Counted from the stretch's first letter, positions 9,154 to 17,482 are shown. The stretch is DNA of 48,153 nt from JBFHNV01 sp965365655 (GCA_965365655.1 CBDUCN010000006.1:1-48153), one strand, 5' to 3'. Translations and numbers: made by a program. The notes: a model not told the origin generated them from the letters alone.

Positions 9154-9515
9154 TGCAACTTCAGGATCTGGTCGGTGATCTGGTCGGCGGTGTAGGGCTT
9201 CGTGATGTACGCGCGCGCGCCCTGGCGCCGTGCCCACATCATGTCGACCTTCTGGTCCTTGCTGCTGACCATCACGACCGGGATGTGCTTGCTGGAATCG
9301 TCCGAGGACAGCTTGCGGCAGGTCTGGAAGCCGTCCATGTCCTCCATGATGATGTCCAGGAAGATGAGGTCGGGGCGCTCGCTCGCGGCCTTCTCCAGCG
9401 CCTCGCGGCCGCTGGTCGCGGTGACCACGTTGTAGCCGGCCTGCTGCAGGATGTTCTGCAGGTTCAGCCGATCGGTGTTGGTGTCGTCGACAACCAGGAT
9501 CTTGCTGATCGCCAT
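9150..9515 (-). CDS. response regulator, single receiver domain (PilH/CheY-like)
   Basis: This 121-residue stand-alone receiver has the acidic pair VVDD (residues 9-11), the phospho-accepting Asp at about 54 (LIFLDIIMEDMDG), Ser in VMVSSKD and Lys in ITKPY. MAISKILVVDDTNTDRLNLQ is close to the start of PilH proteins. It is the first gene of the operon and has a very strong ribosome binding site (GGGAGGGAT just before the ATG). No output domain is present, so the target is a motor or another protein. Confidence 0.92.
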   Translation of the reverse strand: MAISKILVVDDTNTDRLNLQNILQQAGYNVVTATSGREALEKAASERPDLIFLDIIMEDMDGFQTCRKLSSDDSSKHIPVVMVSSKDQKVDMMWARRQGARAYITKPYTADQITDQILKLQ

Positions 9516-9756
9516 ATCCCTCCCCCCAAAATGTCGTCTGCGGCCCGTCGGGCTGGGTCCGTTCGCAGCGTTCGCCGGCCGTGCGGGACGCTGACTTTCG
9601 TTCGGGCTTCACCCGTTAGAGTCGCGCACCGGCGAGCCTGTGCCGAAGCGGTTTCCTCGATCCGTGACCTGGTTCAAGGACCCGTTACGCGACTTTCGCG
9701 ACCGCAGCCTGCCGACCGCTGGGTTCGCGGAGCCCGCTGGAAGCGCCGTGAAACGC

Positions 9757-9769
9757 CGCGAACTTCGCG
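9757..9769. repeat. perfect 13-bp palindrome
   Basis: CGCGAA-C-TTCGCG is a perfect inverted repeat with a one-base centre. It directly abuts the tandem direct repeats at 9770-9803, in the divergent promoter region. It could be an operator for a dimeric regulator; no family is assigned. Confidence 0.4.
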
Positions 9770-9803
9770 AAGCCTATCATTAATCTGCGCCAAGCCTATC
9801 ATT
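9770..9803. repeat. two 12-bp direct repeats at 22-bp period
   Basis: AAGCCTATCATT occurs at 9770-9781 and again, identical, at 9792-9803. The 22-base period is about two helical turns, which would place two bound proteins on the same DNA face. The AT content is higher than in the surroundings. It lies about 255 bases upstream of the response-regulator start and 220 bases upstream of the SLOG gene. Confidence 0.5.
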
Positions 9804-10025
9804 TGAAAGTTGATTTTGTCCCGTTCCCAGAGCGGGGGCTGTGTTCCTGGTCCTTCCGGCAGGCCGCCGGATCCGAGCCCGGCCCCGCCCTCTGGATTCG
9901 TGTCGGCAGGGAGCCGGATTCCTTGAGAACTTTTTTCGTGATTCCTGCGCGGCTGCCGTGCGGAGGCCGCCCGCGGCGCGGCGCGCGGCGGGTGCGCGAG
10001 TTCCAACGCCGCCGGAATCCGTGCG

Positions 10026-10838
10026 ATGCTGCGTCGCATGAAAGGGCTGTGCCTCACGGTCATCAGCGGCGGCCAGACCGGCGTCGACCGGGGCGCCCTG
10101 GACGCGGCGCGGGCACACGGCGTGCGCGCGGGCGGCTGGTGTCCGCAGGGGCGTCGCGCCGAGGACGGCGTCATTTCCTCGGACTACCCGCTGACCCCGC
10201 TGCCGGGCGCTGATGAAGCCCGGCGCACCCGGCGCAACGTGATGGACAGCGACGGCACGGCGCTGCTGATCTTCGGCCCGCCCGAGGGCGGCACGCGGCT
10301 GGCGCTGGACGCCTGCGTGGAGCTCGGCAAGCCGCACCTGCTGGTGGACGCCGCGCGCCTGCACTGCGCCGCCGCCGCCGAGCGCATGGCCGGCTTCGTC
10401 GCCAGCCTGCCGCGCGGCCTGCTCAACGTCGCGGGCCCGCGGGCCAGCGAGGTCGCGGGCGCGTACGACTACGCGTACGAGACGCTGTGCCAGCTCTTCC
10501 GCGCGCTCGAGTCGCGCGGCTACCCGGTGCGCGGTGGATCCGCCCCGGCCCGCGCGCCACAATCGCCGGCCCGGCCCGAGCCGGCCACCCCGGGAGCACA
10601 CGACATGGGACGCTTCTGCCACTCCTGCGCCGCGCCGCTGGACGCGCCCGGCTTCGCCGGCCCGTCACCGCTGCACTGCCGCTACTGCACCGACGAGAAG
10701 GGCGCGCTGAAGCGCCGCAAGGACGTGCGCGCGGGCATCGCGCGCTGGATGCAGAGCTGGCAGCCGGAGCTCGGCGACAAGCGGGCCCGCAAGCTCGCGA
10801 AGCGCTACATGAGCGCGATGCCCGAGTGGGCGGATTGA
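10026..10838 (+). CDS. SLOG-family putative molybdenum carrier fused in frame to a zinc-ribbon protein
   Basis: Residues 1-170 match the YpsA-related SLOG 'putative molybdenum carrier' family: ISGGQTGVDRGALDAA binds a nucleotide-like ligand, and LLIFGPPEGGTRLALD is also typical. After an Arg/Pro/Ala linker, residues 194-270 form a zinc ribbon (CHSC ... CRYC) ending AMPEWAD, which is usually a separate small protein of about 77 residues. An internal ATG at 10605 has GGGAG 8 bases upstream, so the zinc-ribbon part may be translated alone or only alone. ATG 10026 and ATG 10038 are both possible starts. Function is unknown; the molybdenum label comes from the family name only. Confidence 0.7.
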   Translation: MLRRMKGLCLTVISGGQTGVDRGALDAARAHGVRAGGWCPQGRRAEDGVISSDYPLTPLPGADEARRTRRNVMDSDGTALLIFGPPEGGTRLALDACVELGKPHLLVDAARLHCAAAAERMAGFVASLPRGLLNVAGPRASEVAGAYDYAYETLCQLFRALESRGYPVRGGSAPARAPQSPARPEPATPGAHDMGRFCHSCAAPLDAPGFAGPSPLHCRYCTDEKGALKRRKDVRAGIARWMQSWQPELGDKRARKLAKRYMSAMPEWAD

Positions 10839-10845
10839 GCATCCC

Positions 10846-11277
10846 GTGACGGCGGACGACGACGGCCTGCAGGTCACGCCGCGCATCGTCATCCCGCTCG
10901 CCGAGATCGAGCTCAACCCGATTCGCGCCCAGGGCGCGGGCGGGCAGAACGTGAACAAGGTGTCCACCGCGCTGCACCTGCGCTTCGACGTGCCCGCGTC
11001 CTCGCTGCCGCAGGAGGTCAAGGAGCGCCTGCTGGCGAGCCGCGACCAGCGCCTGAGCAAGGGCGGCGTGATCGTGATCAAGGCCCAGCGTCACCGCTCG
11101 CAGGAGAAGAACCGCGACGACGCGCTGTCGCGGCTGCGCGCGCTGGTGGCGCGTGCGGCGAAGCCGCCGCCGGCGCGCCGGCCGACGCGCCCGTCGCGCG
11201 CCGCGCGCCAGCGCCGCCTGGACGAGAAGACCCGCCGCGGGCGCACCAAGGCGTTGCGCCGCACGCTGGACGACTGA
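10846..11277 (+). CDS. arfB: alternative ribosome-rescue factor / peptidyl-tRNA hydrolase ArfB
   Basis: This releases peptides from ribosomes stalled without a stop codon. The catalytic GGQ is at residues 32-34 within GAGGQNVNKVSTA, followed by a release-factor-like fold and a basic Arg/Lys-rich C-terminal tail that in ArfB enters the empty mRNA channel. At 143 residues it matches the family (about 140). The start is GTG, 7 bases after the previous stop, so the two genes may be co-transcribed. It lacks the codon-recognition domain of RF1/RF2. Confidence 0.92.
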   Translation: MTADDDGLQVTPRIVIPLAEIELNPIRAQGAGGQNVNKVSTALHLRFDVPASSLPQEVKERLLASRDQRLSKGGVIVIKAQRHRSQEKNRDDALSRLRALVARAAKPPPARRPTRPSRAARQRRLDEKTRRGRTKALRRTLDD

Positions 11278-11280
11278 GCC

Positions 11281-11307
11281 GCGGCCGGTCTCCGTCCGCC
11301 CGGCCGC
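11281..11307. terminator. hairpin between convergent genes
   Basis: An 8-bp perfect stem (GCGGCCGG/CCGGCCGC) with an 11-nt loop fills the gap between the convergent ends of arfB and ppc. There is no T-tract. Confidence 0.4.
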
Positions 11308-13983
11308 TCAGCCCGCGTTCTGCATGCCGCGGGTGACGCCGCGCACCGTCTCCGCGAGCGCCAGCTCGAGGTCGGGATCCTCGCGCGCGCTCGCGCGCCA
11401 GCGCGCGAGCAGGTCCACCTGCAGCAGGCTCATCGGATCCAGGTACGGCGCGCGCAGGCGCAGCGTGCGCTGCAGCGCCGGGTCGCGGTCCAGCAGCTCG
11501 CTGCAGCCGTGCACCTCGCACACCAGCTCGCAGGTGCGCCGGTACTCGGCCTCCAGTGCCGGGAACAGCGCGTCGCCCACCTCGCCGGCCAGCGCCGCGT
11601 AGCGCCGCGCGATGTCCATGTCCGCCTTCGCGAGCACCATCTCGGTGTCCGACAGCAGGTTCGCGAAGAACGGCCAGCCCTCCGCCATCTCGCGCAGCGC
11701 GTCCATGCCGAAGCGCTCGAGGGCGGCGGACAGGCCCTCGGCGAGGCCGTACCAGCCGGTGAGGATCAGGCGGCTCTGGTTCCACGCGAACACCCACGGG
11801 ATCGCGCGCAGGTTCTCGACGCCGGCGCCGGATCGCCGCGCCGGCGGGCGCGAGCCGATGCGCAGGCGCTCGATCACGTCGATCGGGGTCGCGAGGCGGA
11901 AGTACTCCACGAGCCGCCCGTCGCCGTGCACCGCGCCGCGGTAGCACGCGCGGCTCGCGTGCGCGACCAGCCGCGCGGCGTCGCGCCACGCGGGCTCCGG
12001 GCCCGGGTCGTCGCGCTCGCGGGCGCTGCGCTCGAGCACCGCGGCCAGCGCGTTCTCGAGCGAGTAGCGCGCGGAGTCCGGCAGCCCGTACTTCTGGAAG
12101 ATGATCTCGCCCTGCTCGGTGACCCGCAGCCGTCCGTCCAGCGCGCCCGGCGGGGTCGCGAGGATGCCGTCGCGGGGCTTGCCGCCGCCGCGGCTCACGG
12201 TTCCGCCGCGGCCGTGGAACAGCGTGATGCGCACCGCGCCTCCCGGCGCCGCGGCGGCCTCGGCGACCAGCGCCTCCTGCGCCTCGTGCAGCGCCCAGCG
12301 CGACGCCGCGAGCCCGGATTCCTTGTTGCTGTCGGAGTAGCCCAGCATCACCATCTGCCGGTCGCCGCGGCTGCGCAGGTGGTCGCGGTACGGCGGGTCG
12401 GCGAGCAGCGCGCGCAGCGTCGCGCCGGCGCGGTCGAGGTCGTCCACCGTCTCGAACAGCGGCGCGGTGTCCAGCGGCACGCGGCCCGCGGCGTCGGCGA
12501 GACCCGCAAGGCGCGCCAGCCACAGCACCGCCAGCACGTCGTCGGCGTCCTCGGCCATGCTGATGATGTAGCCGCCGACCGCGTCCTCGCCGTGGCTCGC
12601 GCGGCACTCGGCGATCGCGCGCATCACGTTCAGCGATCGATCCAGCGCGCCGCCCGCGGCGGGCGACGGCGACGGCAGCGCGGGCGCCGCGAGCGCCTCG
12701 TGCAGCAGCGCGAGGCGCTCGTTCGCGGGCAGCGACGGGAAGTCGTCGCGCCCGAGCGCCTCGCCCACCGCGTCGCGGTGCACGGCGCTGTCCTGGCGCA
12801 CGTCGAGCGTCGCGAGGTGGAAGCCGAAGGTGCGCACCCGCAGCAGCAGGTCGTGCACCGGGCGGGCGCCGGTCGCGCCGTGGGTCTCGAGCGACGCGAC
12901 GAGGCGCTCCAGGTCGGCGATGAAGTCCCGCGGCCCGGCGTAGCCGTTGCCGCCGGCGCGCGTCGCGCCCAGCTTGCGCCACAGCTGCCACACGTAGATG
13001 CGATAGGGCATGTCGCGGTAGCGCTCGGGCGTCTGCTCGCCGTCGCCCGCGTTCTCGGCCGCGAGCGCCTCCAGGCGCGCGAGCAGCTCCGGCGTGGGCG
13101 TCACGTAGCGATGCGAGTGGCTGAGGTGCTCGAACAGCTCGCCCAGCTCGCGGCGGTAGAGCTCCAGCGCGCGCTCGCGGTGGTGGTCCAGCGTCGCGCG
13201 GATGGTCGCGGCGTCGACGTTCGGGTTGCCGTCCATGTCGCCGCCCACCCACGACGCGAAGCGCAGCATGCGCCCGGGCAGCGGCACGCGGCCCGCGCCG
13301 TACGTGTCGTCCAGCGCGCCGCGCAGGCGCGCGTAGAGCTCCGGCAGCACCTTGTAGATGACGCTGGTCAGGAAGAACAGCACGTGCTCCACCTCGTCGT
13401 CCACCGTGGGCTGCGCGAAGTGCTCGTCGGTGTGCCACGCGACGCCCACCTCGTGGGCGACGCCGTCGAGGCGCGCTCGCGCGCCCGGCGCGAGCAGCGC
13501 CTCGGCGATGCGCTGCTCCTTCTTGAGCATCGTGCGGCGCACGGTCTCGGTGGGGTGCGCGGTGAACACCGGCGTCACGTCGAGGCGCTCGATCACCGCC
13601 GCCAGCGCGTCGCGGGCGACGCCGTCGGCCTTCAGACCGTCGAGCGCCGCGCGGAAGCTCTCCGGCGGCACTGCGCCGGACTCGTCGACGGCGCGGCGGC
13701 GACGGATGCGATCCGCCTTCTCCGCCATGTTCAGCAGCTCGAAGTAGACCGAGAACGCGCGCGTGAGCACGACGCTCTCCGCGGGGGGCAGGTCCTGCAG
13801 CAGGCGGTGCAGGCGCGCCTCGGCGCCGGCGTCGCCGGCGCGCCAGTCGCGCGCGCCCTGGCGCACCAGCTCCACGTGCGCGAACACCGCCTTGCCTTCC
13901 AGGCGCTCGATGAGCTCGCCCAGCAGGTGGCCGAGCGCGCTCACCTCGTCGCGCAGCCGCTGGTCTTCCGCCCGCACGTCCAT
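11308..13983 (-). CDS. ppc: phosphoenolpyruvate carboxylase
   Basis: This converts PEP and bicarbonate to oxaloacetate, refilling the TCA cycle. At 891 residues it is full length. Conserved sites are VFTAHPTE (catalytic His), GGDMDGNP, GYSDSNKESG and the mobile loop FHGRGGTVSRGGG. The C-terminus is QNAG instead of the common QNTG. The start ATG at 13983 has a GGAG upstream (in AGGAGAGG). The ProC-like gene lies 46 bases upstream on the same strand and may share a transcript. Confidence 0.96.
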   Translation of the reverse strand: MDVRAEDQRLRDEVSALGHLLGELIERLEGKAVFAHVELVRQGARDWRAGDAGAEARLHRLLQDLPPAESVVLTRAFSVYFELLNMAEKADRIRRRRAVDESGAVPPESFRAALDGLKADGVARDALAAVIERLDVTPVFTAHPTETVRRTMLKKEQRIAEALLAPGARARLDGVAHEVGVAWHTDEHFAQPTVDDEVEHVLFFLTSVIYKVLPELYARLRGALDDTYGAGRVPLPGRMLRFASWVGGDMDGNPNVDAATIRATLDHHRERALELYRRELGELFEHLSHSHRYVTPTPELLARLEALAAENAGDGEQTPERYRDMPYRIYVWQLWRKLGATRAGGNGYAGPRDFIADLERLVASLETHGATGARPVHDLLLRVRTFGFHLATLDVRQDSAVHRDAVGEALGRDDFPSLPANERLALLHEALAAPALPSPSPAAGGALDRSLNVMRAIAECRASHGEDAVGGYIISMAEDADDVLAVLWLARLAGLADAAGRVPLDTAPLFETVDDLDRAGATLRALLADPPYRDHLRSRGDRQMVMLGYSDSNKESGLAASRWALHEAQEALVAEAAAAPGGAVRITLFHGRGGTVSRGGGKPRDGILATPPGALDGRLRVTEQGEIIFQKYGLPDSARYSLENALAAVLERSARERDDPGPEPAWRDAARLVAHASRACYRGAVHGDGRLVEYFRLATPIDVIERLRIGSRPPARRSGAGVENLRAIPWVFAWNQSRLILTGWYGLAEGLSAALERFGMDALREMAEGWPFFANLLSDTEMVLAKADMDIARRYAALAGEVGDALFPALEAEYRRTCELVCEVHGCSELLDRDPALQRTLRLRAPYLDPMSLLQVDLLARWRASAREDPDLELALAETVRGVTRGMQNAG

Positions 13984-14029
13984 CGGGGCCTCTCCTGGAT
14001 GCGCGCCGCCGGATGACGCGGCGCAGCAA

Positions 14030-14791
14030 TCAGGCTAAACGATTCCGCGCCGCGTCGCAGGCCTCGACCCACGCGGCGAGGCCGCCCCGCTCGCGCAGCA
14101 CCGCCAGCCCCGCCTCGGTGATTCCGCCCGGCGTGGCCAGCGTGCGCACCATCTCGTCGAGCGGCACGTCCGCGTGCTCGGCGCTCATCAGGCCGGCCGC
14201 GCGAAGCGTGTGTGCGACCAGCGTGCGGGCGGTGTCCGGGGGCACGCCGCGGGCGCTGGTCCACGCGGCGGTCTCGGCCATCAGCGCGTGCAGCCAGCCG
14301 TACAGCGCGGCGGCGACCACCGCCGCGTCCAGCGCCTGCTCGTCGGGCATCGGCAGCACCGGCCCGAGCAGCGACAGCAGCGGGTCGGCCTCGGTGCCGG
14401 CCGGGAACACCGGCGTCGGGCTCGCGCCGAGGCTGGCGGCCGCGATCGGCATCGCGCGCACCGCGATCGCGGGCGCCACCGCGTCGCGCAGCCGCCTCAG
14501 CGGCACGCCGGCGGCCGCCGACACGGCCACCTGGTCGGCGCGCCAGGACAGGCCCGCCAGCGCGTCGTCCATCTGCTCGCGGCGCACGCAGATCAGCACG
14601 ACGTCGCTGTAGCGCACCACGCCGCGGTTGTCGCGCGCGCGGCGCACGCCGTCGTGGCGCGCGAGGCGGCGCGAGGTCTGCTCGCCGCGCGGCGACAGCA
14701 GCAGCGGCGGGCGCCGGGCGTGGCGCAGCCAGCCGCGCACCAGGTAGCCGGCCAGGTGGCCGACGCCGATCACGCCGACGCGCGGCGTCAC
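14030..14791 (-). CDS. pyrroline-5-carboxylate reductase-like protein
   Basis: This is a 253-residue NAD(P)-dependent oxidoreductase of the ProC fold. The N-terminal Rossmann motif is VGVIGVGHLAG, and the C-terminal dimerisation domain carries TLATPGGITEAGL, the ProC signature region. The substrate may be P5C, but the sequence is divergent and paralogues with other roles exist, so I do not name it proC. The start is GTG at 14791; the ribosome binding site is weak. The frame is open far upstream, but that part is Arg/Ala-rich shadow. Confidence 0.75.
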   Translation of the reverse strand: MTPRVGVIGVGHLAGYLVRGWLRHARRPPLLLSPRGEQTSRRLARHDGVRRARDNRGVVRYSDVVLICVRREQMDDALAGLSWRADQVAVSAAAGVPLRRLRDAVAPAIAVRAMPIAAASLGASPTPVFPAGTEADPLLSLLGPVLPMPDEQALDAAVVAAALYGWLHALMAETAAWTSARGVPPDTARTLVAHTLRAAGLMSAEHADVPLDEMVRTLATPGGITEAGLAVLRERGGLAAWVEACDAARNRLA

Positions 14792-14913
14792 CGCGCGCGC
14801 GCCCCGGCGGGCAGTCGGTGCGCGCGATGATGCGTTCGGCGAACGGGTGCGGGGTGCGCCATGGGCCTCAGTGTAATGACACGGCCGGCCCGGGCGGCGG
14901 GTAGCATCCCGCG

Positions 14914-15573
14914 ATGGACCTGGACGCCGCCGCGCTTCCGTCGCCGCTCGTCGTGCTCGCGCTGCTCGCCGCGGGCGGGCTCGTGTGCGCGTGCGCGTGG
15001 ACCGCCCGCCGCGAGCCGGCGCTGCGCGGCCACGCGTGGCCGGCGATGCTGGTGCTGCTGCTGATGCTGTGGCAGATGCGCGCGGTGACCGACGAGGGGC
15101 CGGCGCTGCACCTGCTGGGCGCGGCGCTGCTGCAGCTGTGCTTCGGGTGGCGCCTCGCGGTGCTCGGCATCGCCGCGGTGATCGCCGCGCACACCGCGAA
15201 CGGCGCCGGCAGCTGGGCCGCGCTGGGGGTGAACGTGCTGCTGCTGGGCGCGCTGCCGGTGGCCGTGAGCCACGCGGTGACCCGGGCGGTGAACCGCCGC
15301 CTGCCGGGCAATCCGTTCGGCTACATCCTGGTCGCGGGCTTTGCCGGCGCGGGGCTCGCGATGGTCGCCGTGCTCGCCGCGAGCACGGCGCTGCTGCTCG
15401 CGGCGGGAGGCGCCGACGCGTCGCGGCTGCTCGCGCAGTACGCGACCTCCGGGATCCTGGTCGTGTTCCCGGAGGCCTTCCTGACCGGGATGCTGATCGC
15501 GCCGCTCGCGATGTTCTACCCGCAGGCGGTCGCCACCTGGACGCCGCCGTGGGAGCAACCGCGCCGGCGCTGA
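14914..15573 (+). CDS. CbiM-like ECF-type transporter permease
   Basis: This integral membrane protein of 219 residues has about six hydrophobic segments. LHLLGAALLQLCFGWRLAVLG and the following ANGAGSW segment resemble CbiM-type permeases of cobalt/nickel ECF systems. It lacks the N-terminal MHI-x-x-G metal-binding start of true CbiM, and no cbiN, cbiQ or cbiO gene is adjacent. Orphan gammaproteobacterial members like this are known; the substrate is unclear. Confidence 0.65.
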   Translation: MDLDAAALPSPLVVLALLAAGGLVCACAWTARREPALRGHAWPAMLVLLLMLWQMRAVTDEGPALHLLGAALLQLCFGWRLAVLGIAAVIAAHTANGAGSWAALGVNVLLLGALPVAVSHAVTRAVNRRLPGNPFGYILVAGFAGAGLAMVAVLAASTALLLAAGGADASRLLAQYATSGILVVFPEAFLTGMLIAPLAMFYPQAVATWTPPWEQPRRR

Positions 15574-15617
15574 GCGAGCGCTCTTCGCACGCGGCGCGGC
15601 AGCGCCCGTACTCACGC

Positions 15618-15638
15618 GCCTCGCCCGGCGCGCGAGGC
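15618..15638. terminator. hairpin between convergent genes
   Basis: A perfect 7-bp stem (GCCTCGC/GCGAGGC) with a 7-nt loop lies between the convergent ends at 15573 and 15652. No T-tract follows on either strand. Confidence 0.35.
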
Positions 15639-15651
15639 ATTCACGGGTTAC

Positions 15652-16653
15652 TCAGTCCTCCGGCGCCCGCATCACCGCATCGTCCAGCGCCAGCGAGCCG
15701 CCGTCGCGGATGCGCGCTGCGTACGACAGGTGCGCGTCGGAGCCCTCCGGCCACAGCGACGTGAACAGCGACCACCACGCGTCGCGGTCGTAGTCCAGCG
15801 CCAGCGCGTGCGCGTGCACGCCGCGCACCTCGCCGCCGTACAGCGCGTCCGCGGGCGGCGGCGCGACGGACACGCGCGTCACGACGCCGCGGTGCTCGCC
15901 CCAGAAGTTGGGCATTCCGGCGGCGCCGTTGTTGATCACGACGCCGGCGCGGCCGTCGTGGACGAGGCGCATCCACAGCGGCTCGCAGGTATGGGTGCAC
16001 GCGAACACGTCGGCCCTGGCCGCGGCCAGCCACTGCGCCGCGCGCGCGGCGCCGGCCGGCCGCGCGAGGGCGCGCCGCGCGAAGCCCCAGCCGGCCAGCG
16101 ACACGCCGTCGCCGTGCACCACGGCGACCCGCGCGTCGCCGACCTGCACCACCCGGTGCATCGGCAGCGCGGCGAGGCGCGTGCGCGTGCCCGGGTCGCG
16201 CCGCGCGGTCTCGCGCAGGCGCTGCTCGATCGCGTTGGAGCGCGCGACGATCGGATCCGGCACCCACTCCGGGTACGCACATCCGCAGCCCGCGTCGCCA
16301 TCGTCGCTCGCGAGCTCGGTCTCCACGTTGCCGCGCAGCGCCTGGTGGGCGAGCACGCGTGCGTCGATGTCCCGGAACAGCGCCGGCGCGTGGTCGAACC
16401 AGTGGAAGTCGCCGTTGAACAGCAGCGTCACCGGCCCGGCCTCGAGGGCCGCGAGCGCCTCCACCGCGTCCAGCGCCTGCGGGTTCCCGTACAGGCCGCC
16501 GATCACGTAGAGCGTGTGCGCCGCGAGGTCCGGCGCGCGCGCGAGGTCGCGCGGCGAGTAGAGGTAGTGAAGCGGGCAGCTGCGCCCCGGCGCGTCGGCC
16601 GGCGGGCCGGCGGCACGCGCGAGCGCGCCCGGTGCCGGCGGCAACAGGCTCAC
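15652..16653 (-). CDS. metallophosphoesterase-like protein with degenerate first metal motif
   Basis: The protein has 333 residues and the calcineurin-like phosphoesterase layout: LYVIGGLYGNPQALDAV where D-x-H-G-N is expected, then LFNGDFHWFD (GD motif), RGNVE (GN motif, no His-Asp), VVHGDG and CTHTCEP (near the GHTH motif), and INNGAAGMPN near the end. The first-site Asp and His are replaced by Gly and Tyr, so normal two-metal chemistry is doubtful. The GTG start overlaps the stop of the PaiB-like gene (GTGA), which indicates coupling. It could be a divergent active subfamily or a binding protein. Confidence 0.65.
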   Translation of the reverse strand: MSLLPPAPGALARAAGPPADAPGRSCPLHYLYSPRDLARAPDLAAHTLYVIGGLYGNPQALDAVEALAALEAGPVTLLFNGDFHWFDHAPALFRDIDARVLAHQALRGNVETELASDDGDAGCGCAYPEWVPDPIVARSNAIEQRLRETARRDPGTRTRLAALPMHRVVQVGDARVAVVHGDGVSLAGWGFARRALARPAGAARAAQWLAAARADVFACTHTCEPLWMRLVHDGRAGVVINNGAAGMPNFWGEHRGVVTRVSVAPPPADALYGGEVRGVHAHALALDYDRDAWWSLFTSLWPEGSDAHLSYAARIRDGGSLALDDAVMRAPED

Positions 16654-17288
16654 GCGGAGGTGTCGTCCGCAGGAGGCTCCGCCGCCGCCATGGCCTGCGC
16701 GGCCGCGGCGCCCTCCGGCCCGAGCGCGGCGAGCGCGTCGCGCACGCCCTGGCGATCGGCCGGGGAGCGGTTCTGGCTCATCTTCCACTTGCCCTCGATG
16801 CGCGAAATCGCCATCTCGAAGCCGACGATCGCGCGGCGCATGCGCGCGTAGAGATCGCCGTCCATCCCGTCCACCGTCCACGGCCGCTTCGCGAGCCGCG
16901 CCTCCTGGTCGTCGCTCAGCGCGACGAGCACCTCGTGCAGACCGGCGTCGTCCAGCGGCCGCGGCACGCCGTGTGCGTGCACCGCCGCGTAGTTCCACGT
17001 GGGAACCATGTTCGGCGAGCGGTACCAGTCCGGCGACACGTAGGCCTCCTCGCCCTGGAACACGAACAGCGCGTCACGGGTGCCGTCGAGCGCCTGCGCG
17101 GCTCGGTTCGCCCGCGCGAGGTGGAAGCGCAGGCGGCCGTTGTCGCCGTCGTCGTCGAGCAGCACCGGCACGTGGTTGGCCTCCAGCGCGCCGTCGATCA
17201 CGCACACCATCGTCGCGAGCGCGTTGGCTCTTATGAGGGCGTGCAGCCGTGGAAGTTCCTGGACCTGGAAGTGGCGGGGCAGGTACAT
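16650..17288 (-). CDS. FMN-binding negative transcriptional regulator (PaiB-like)
   Basis: This is a 212-residue PaiB family protein with a split-barrel flavin-binding fold. It begins MYLPRHF, contains ANHVPVLLD, SPDWY and VPTWNYAAVHAHG (characteristic), and IVGFEMAISRIEGKWKMSQNR near the end. In Bacillus, PaiB is linked to regulation of sporulation and protease genes; in proteobacteria the role is unproven. GAGGA lies about 6 bases before the ATG. It is the first gene of a two-gene operon with the metallophosphoesterase-like protein and is divergent from the aminotransferase gene. Confidence 0.88.
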   Translation of the reverse strand: MYLPRHFQVQELPRLHALIRANALATMVCVIDGALEANHVPVLLDDDGDNGRLRFHLARANRAAQALDGTRDALFVFQGEEAYVSPDWYRSPNMVPTWNYAAVHAHGVPRPLDDAGLHEVLVALSDDQEARLAKRPWTVDGMDGDLYARMRRAIVGFEMAISRIEGKWKMSQNRSPADRQGVRDALAALGPEGAAAAQAMAAAEPPADDTSA

Positions 17289-17482
17289 GGTGTCCTCGGA
17301 GAGCGTGTGGGCCGGGCGCGCGCGGCGCGGCGCACTGTACCGCGCGCACCGCCGCCGGGGGGGCGCGCCGGCGTGCGTGGGTTGGCGTCCCGGGCGGCGC
17401 GGCGCCGGGCGTGTGTCGCGCCGGCGGCCGAGGCATGATGAGCGGCGCGCGAGCGCGCCCCGTGAATCCGAGGAGCCCACCG

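Larger units (their letters stand above)
9516..10025. other. 510-base divergent intergenic region
   Basis: No gene is supported here. It separates the chemosensory operon (leftward) from the SLOG gene (rightward) and must hold both promoters. It contains a perfect 13-bp palindrome and a pair of 12-bp direct repeats (listed separately), and some AT-richer sequence at 9771-9820 and around 9925-9945. I could not pick out a confident -35/-10 pair in either direction. Confidence 0.6.

Noticed and set aside
14788..15615. Minus-strand open frame opposite the CbiM-like permease
   Set aside because: His/Arg/Gln-rich shadow of a membrane protein; the plus strand shows regular hydrophobic segments and a start.
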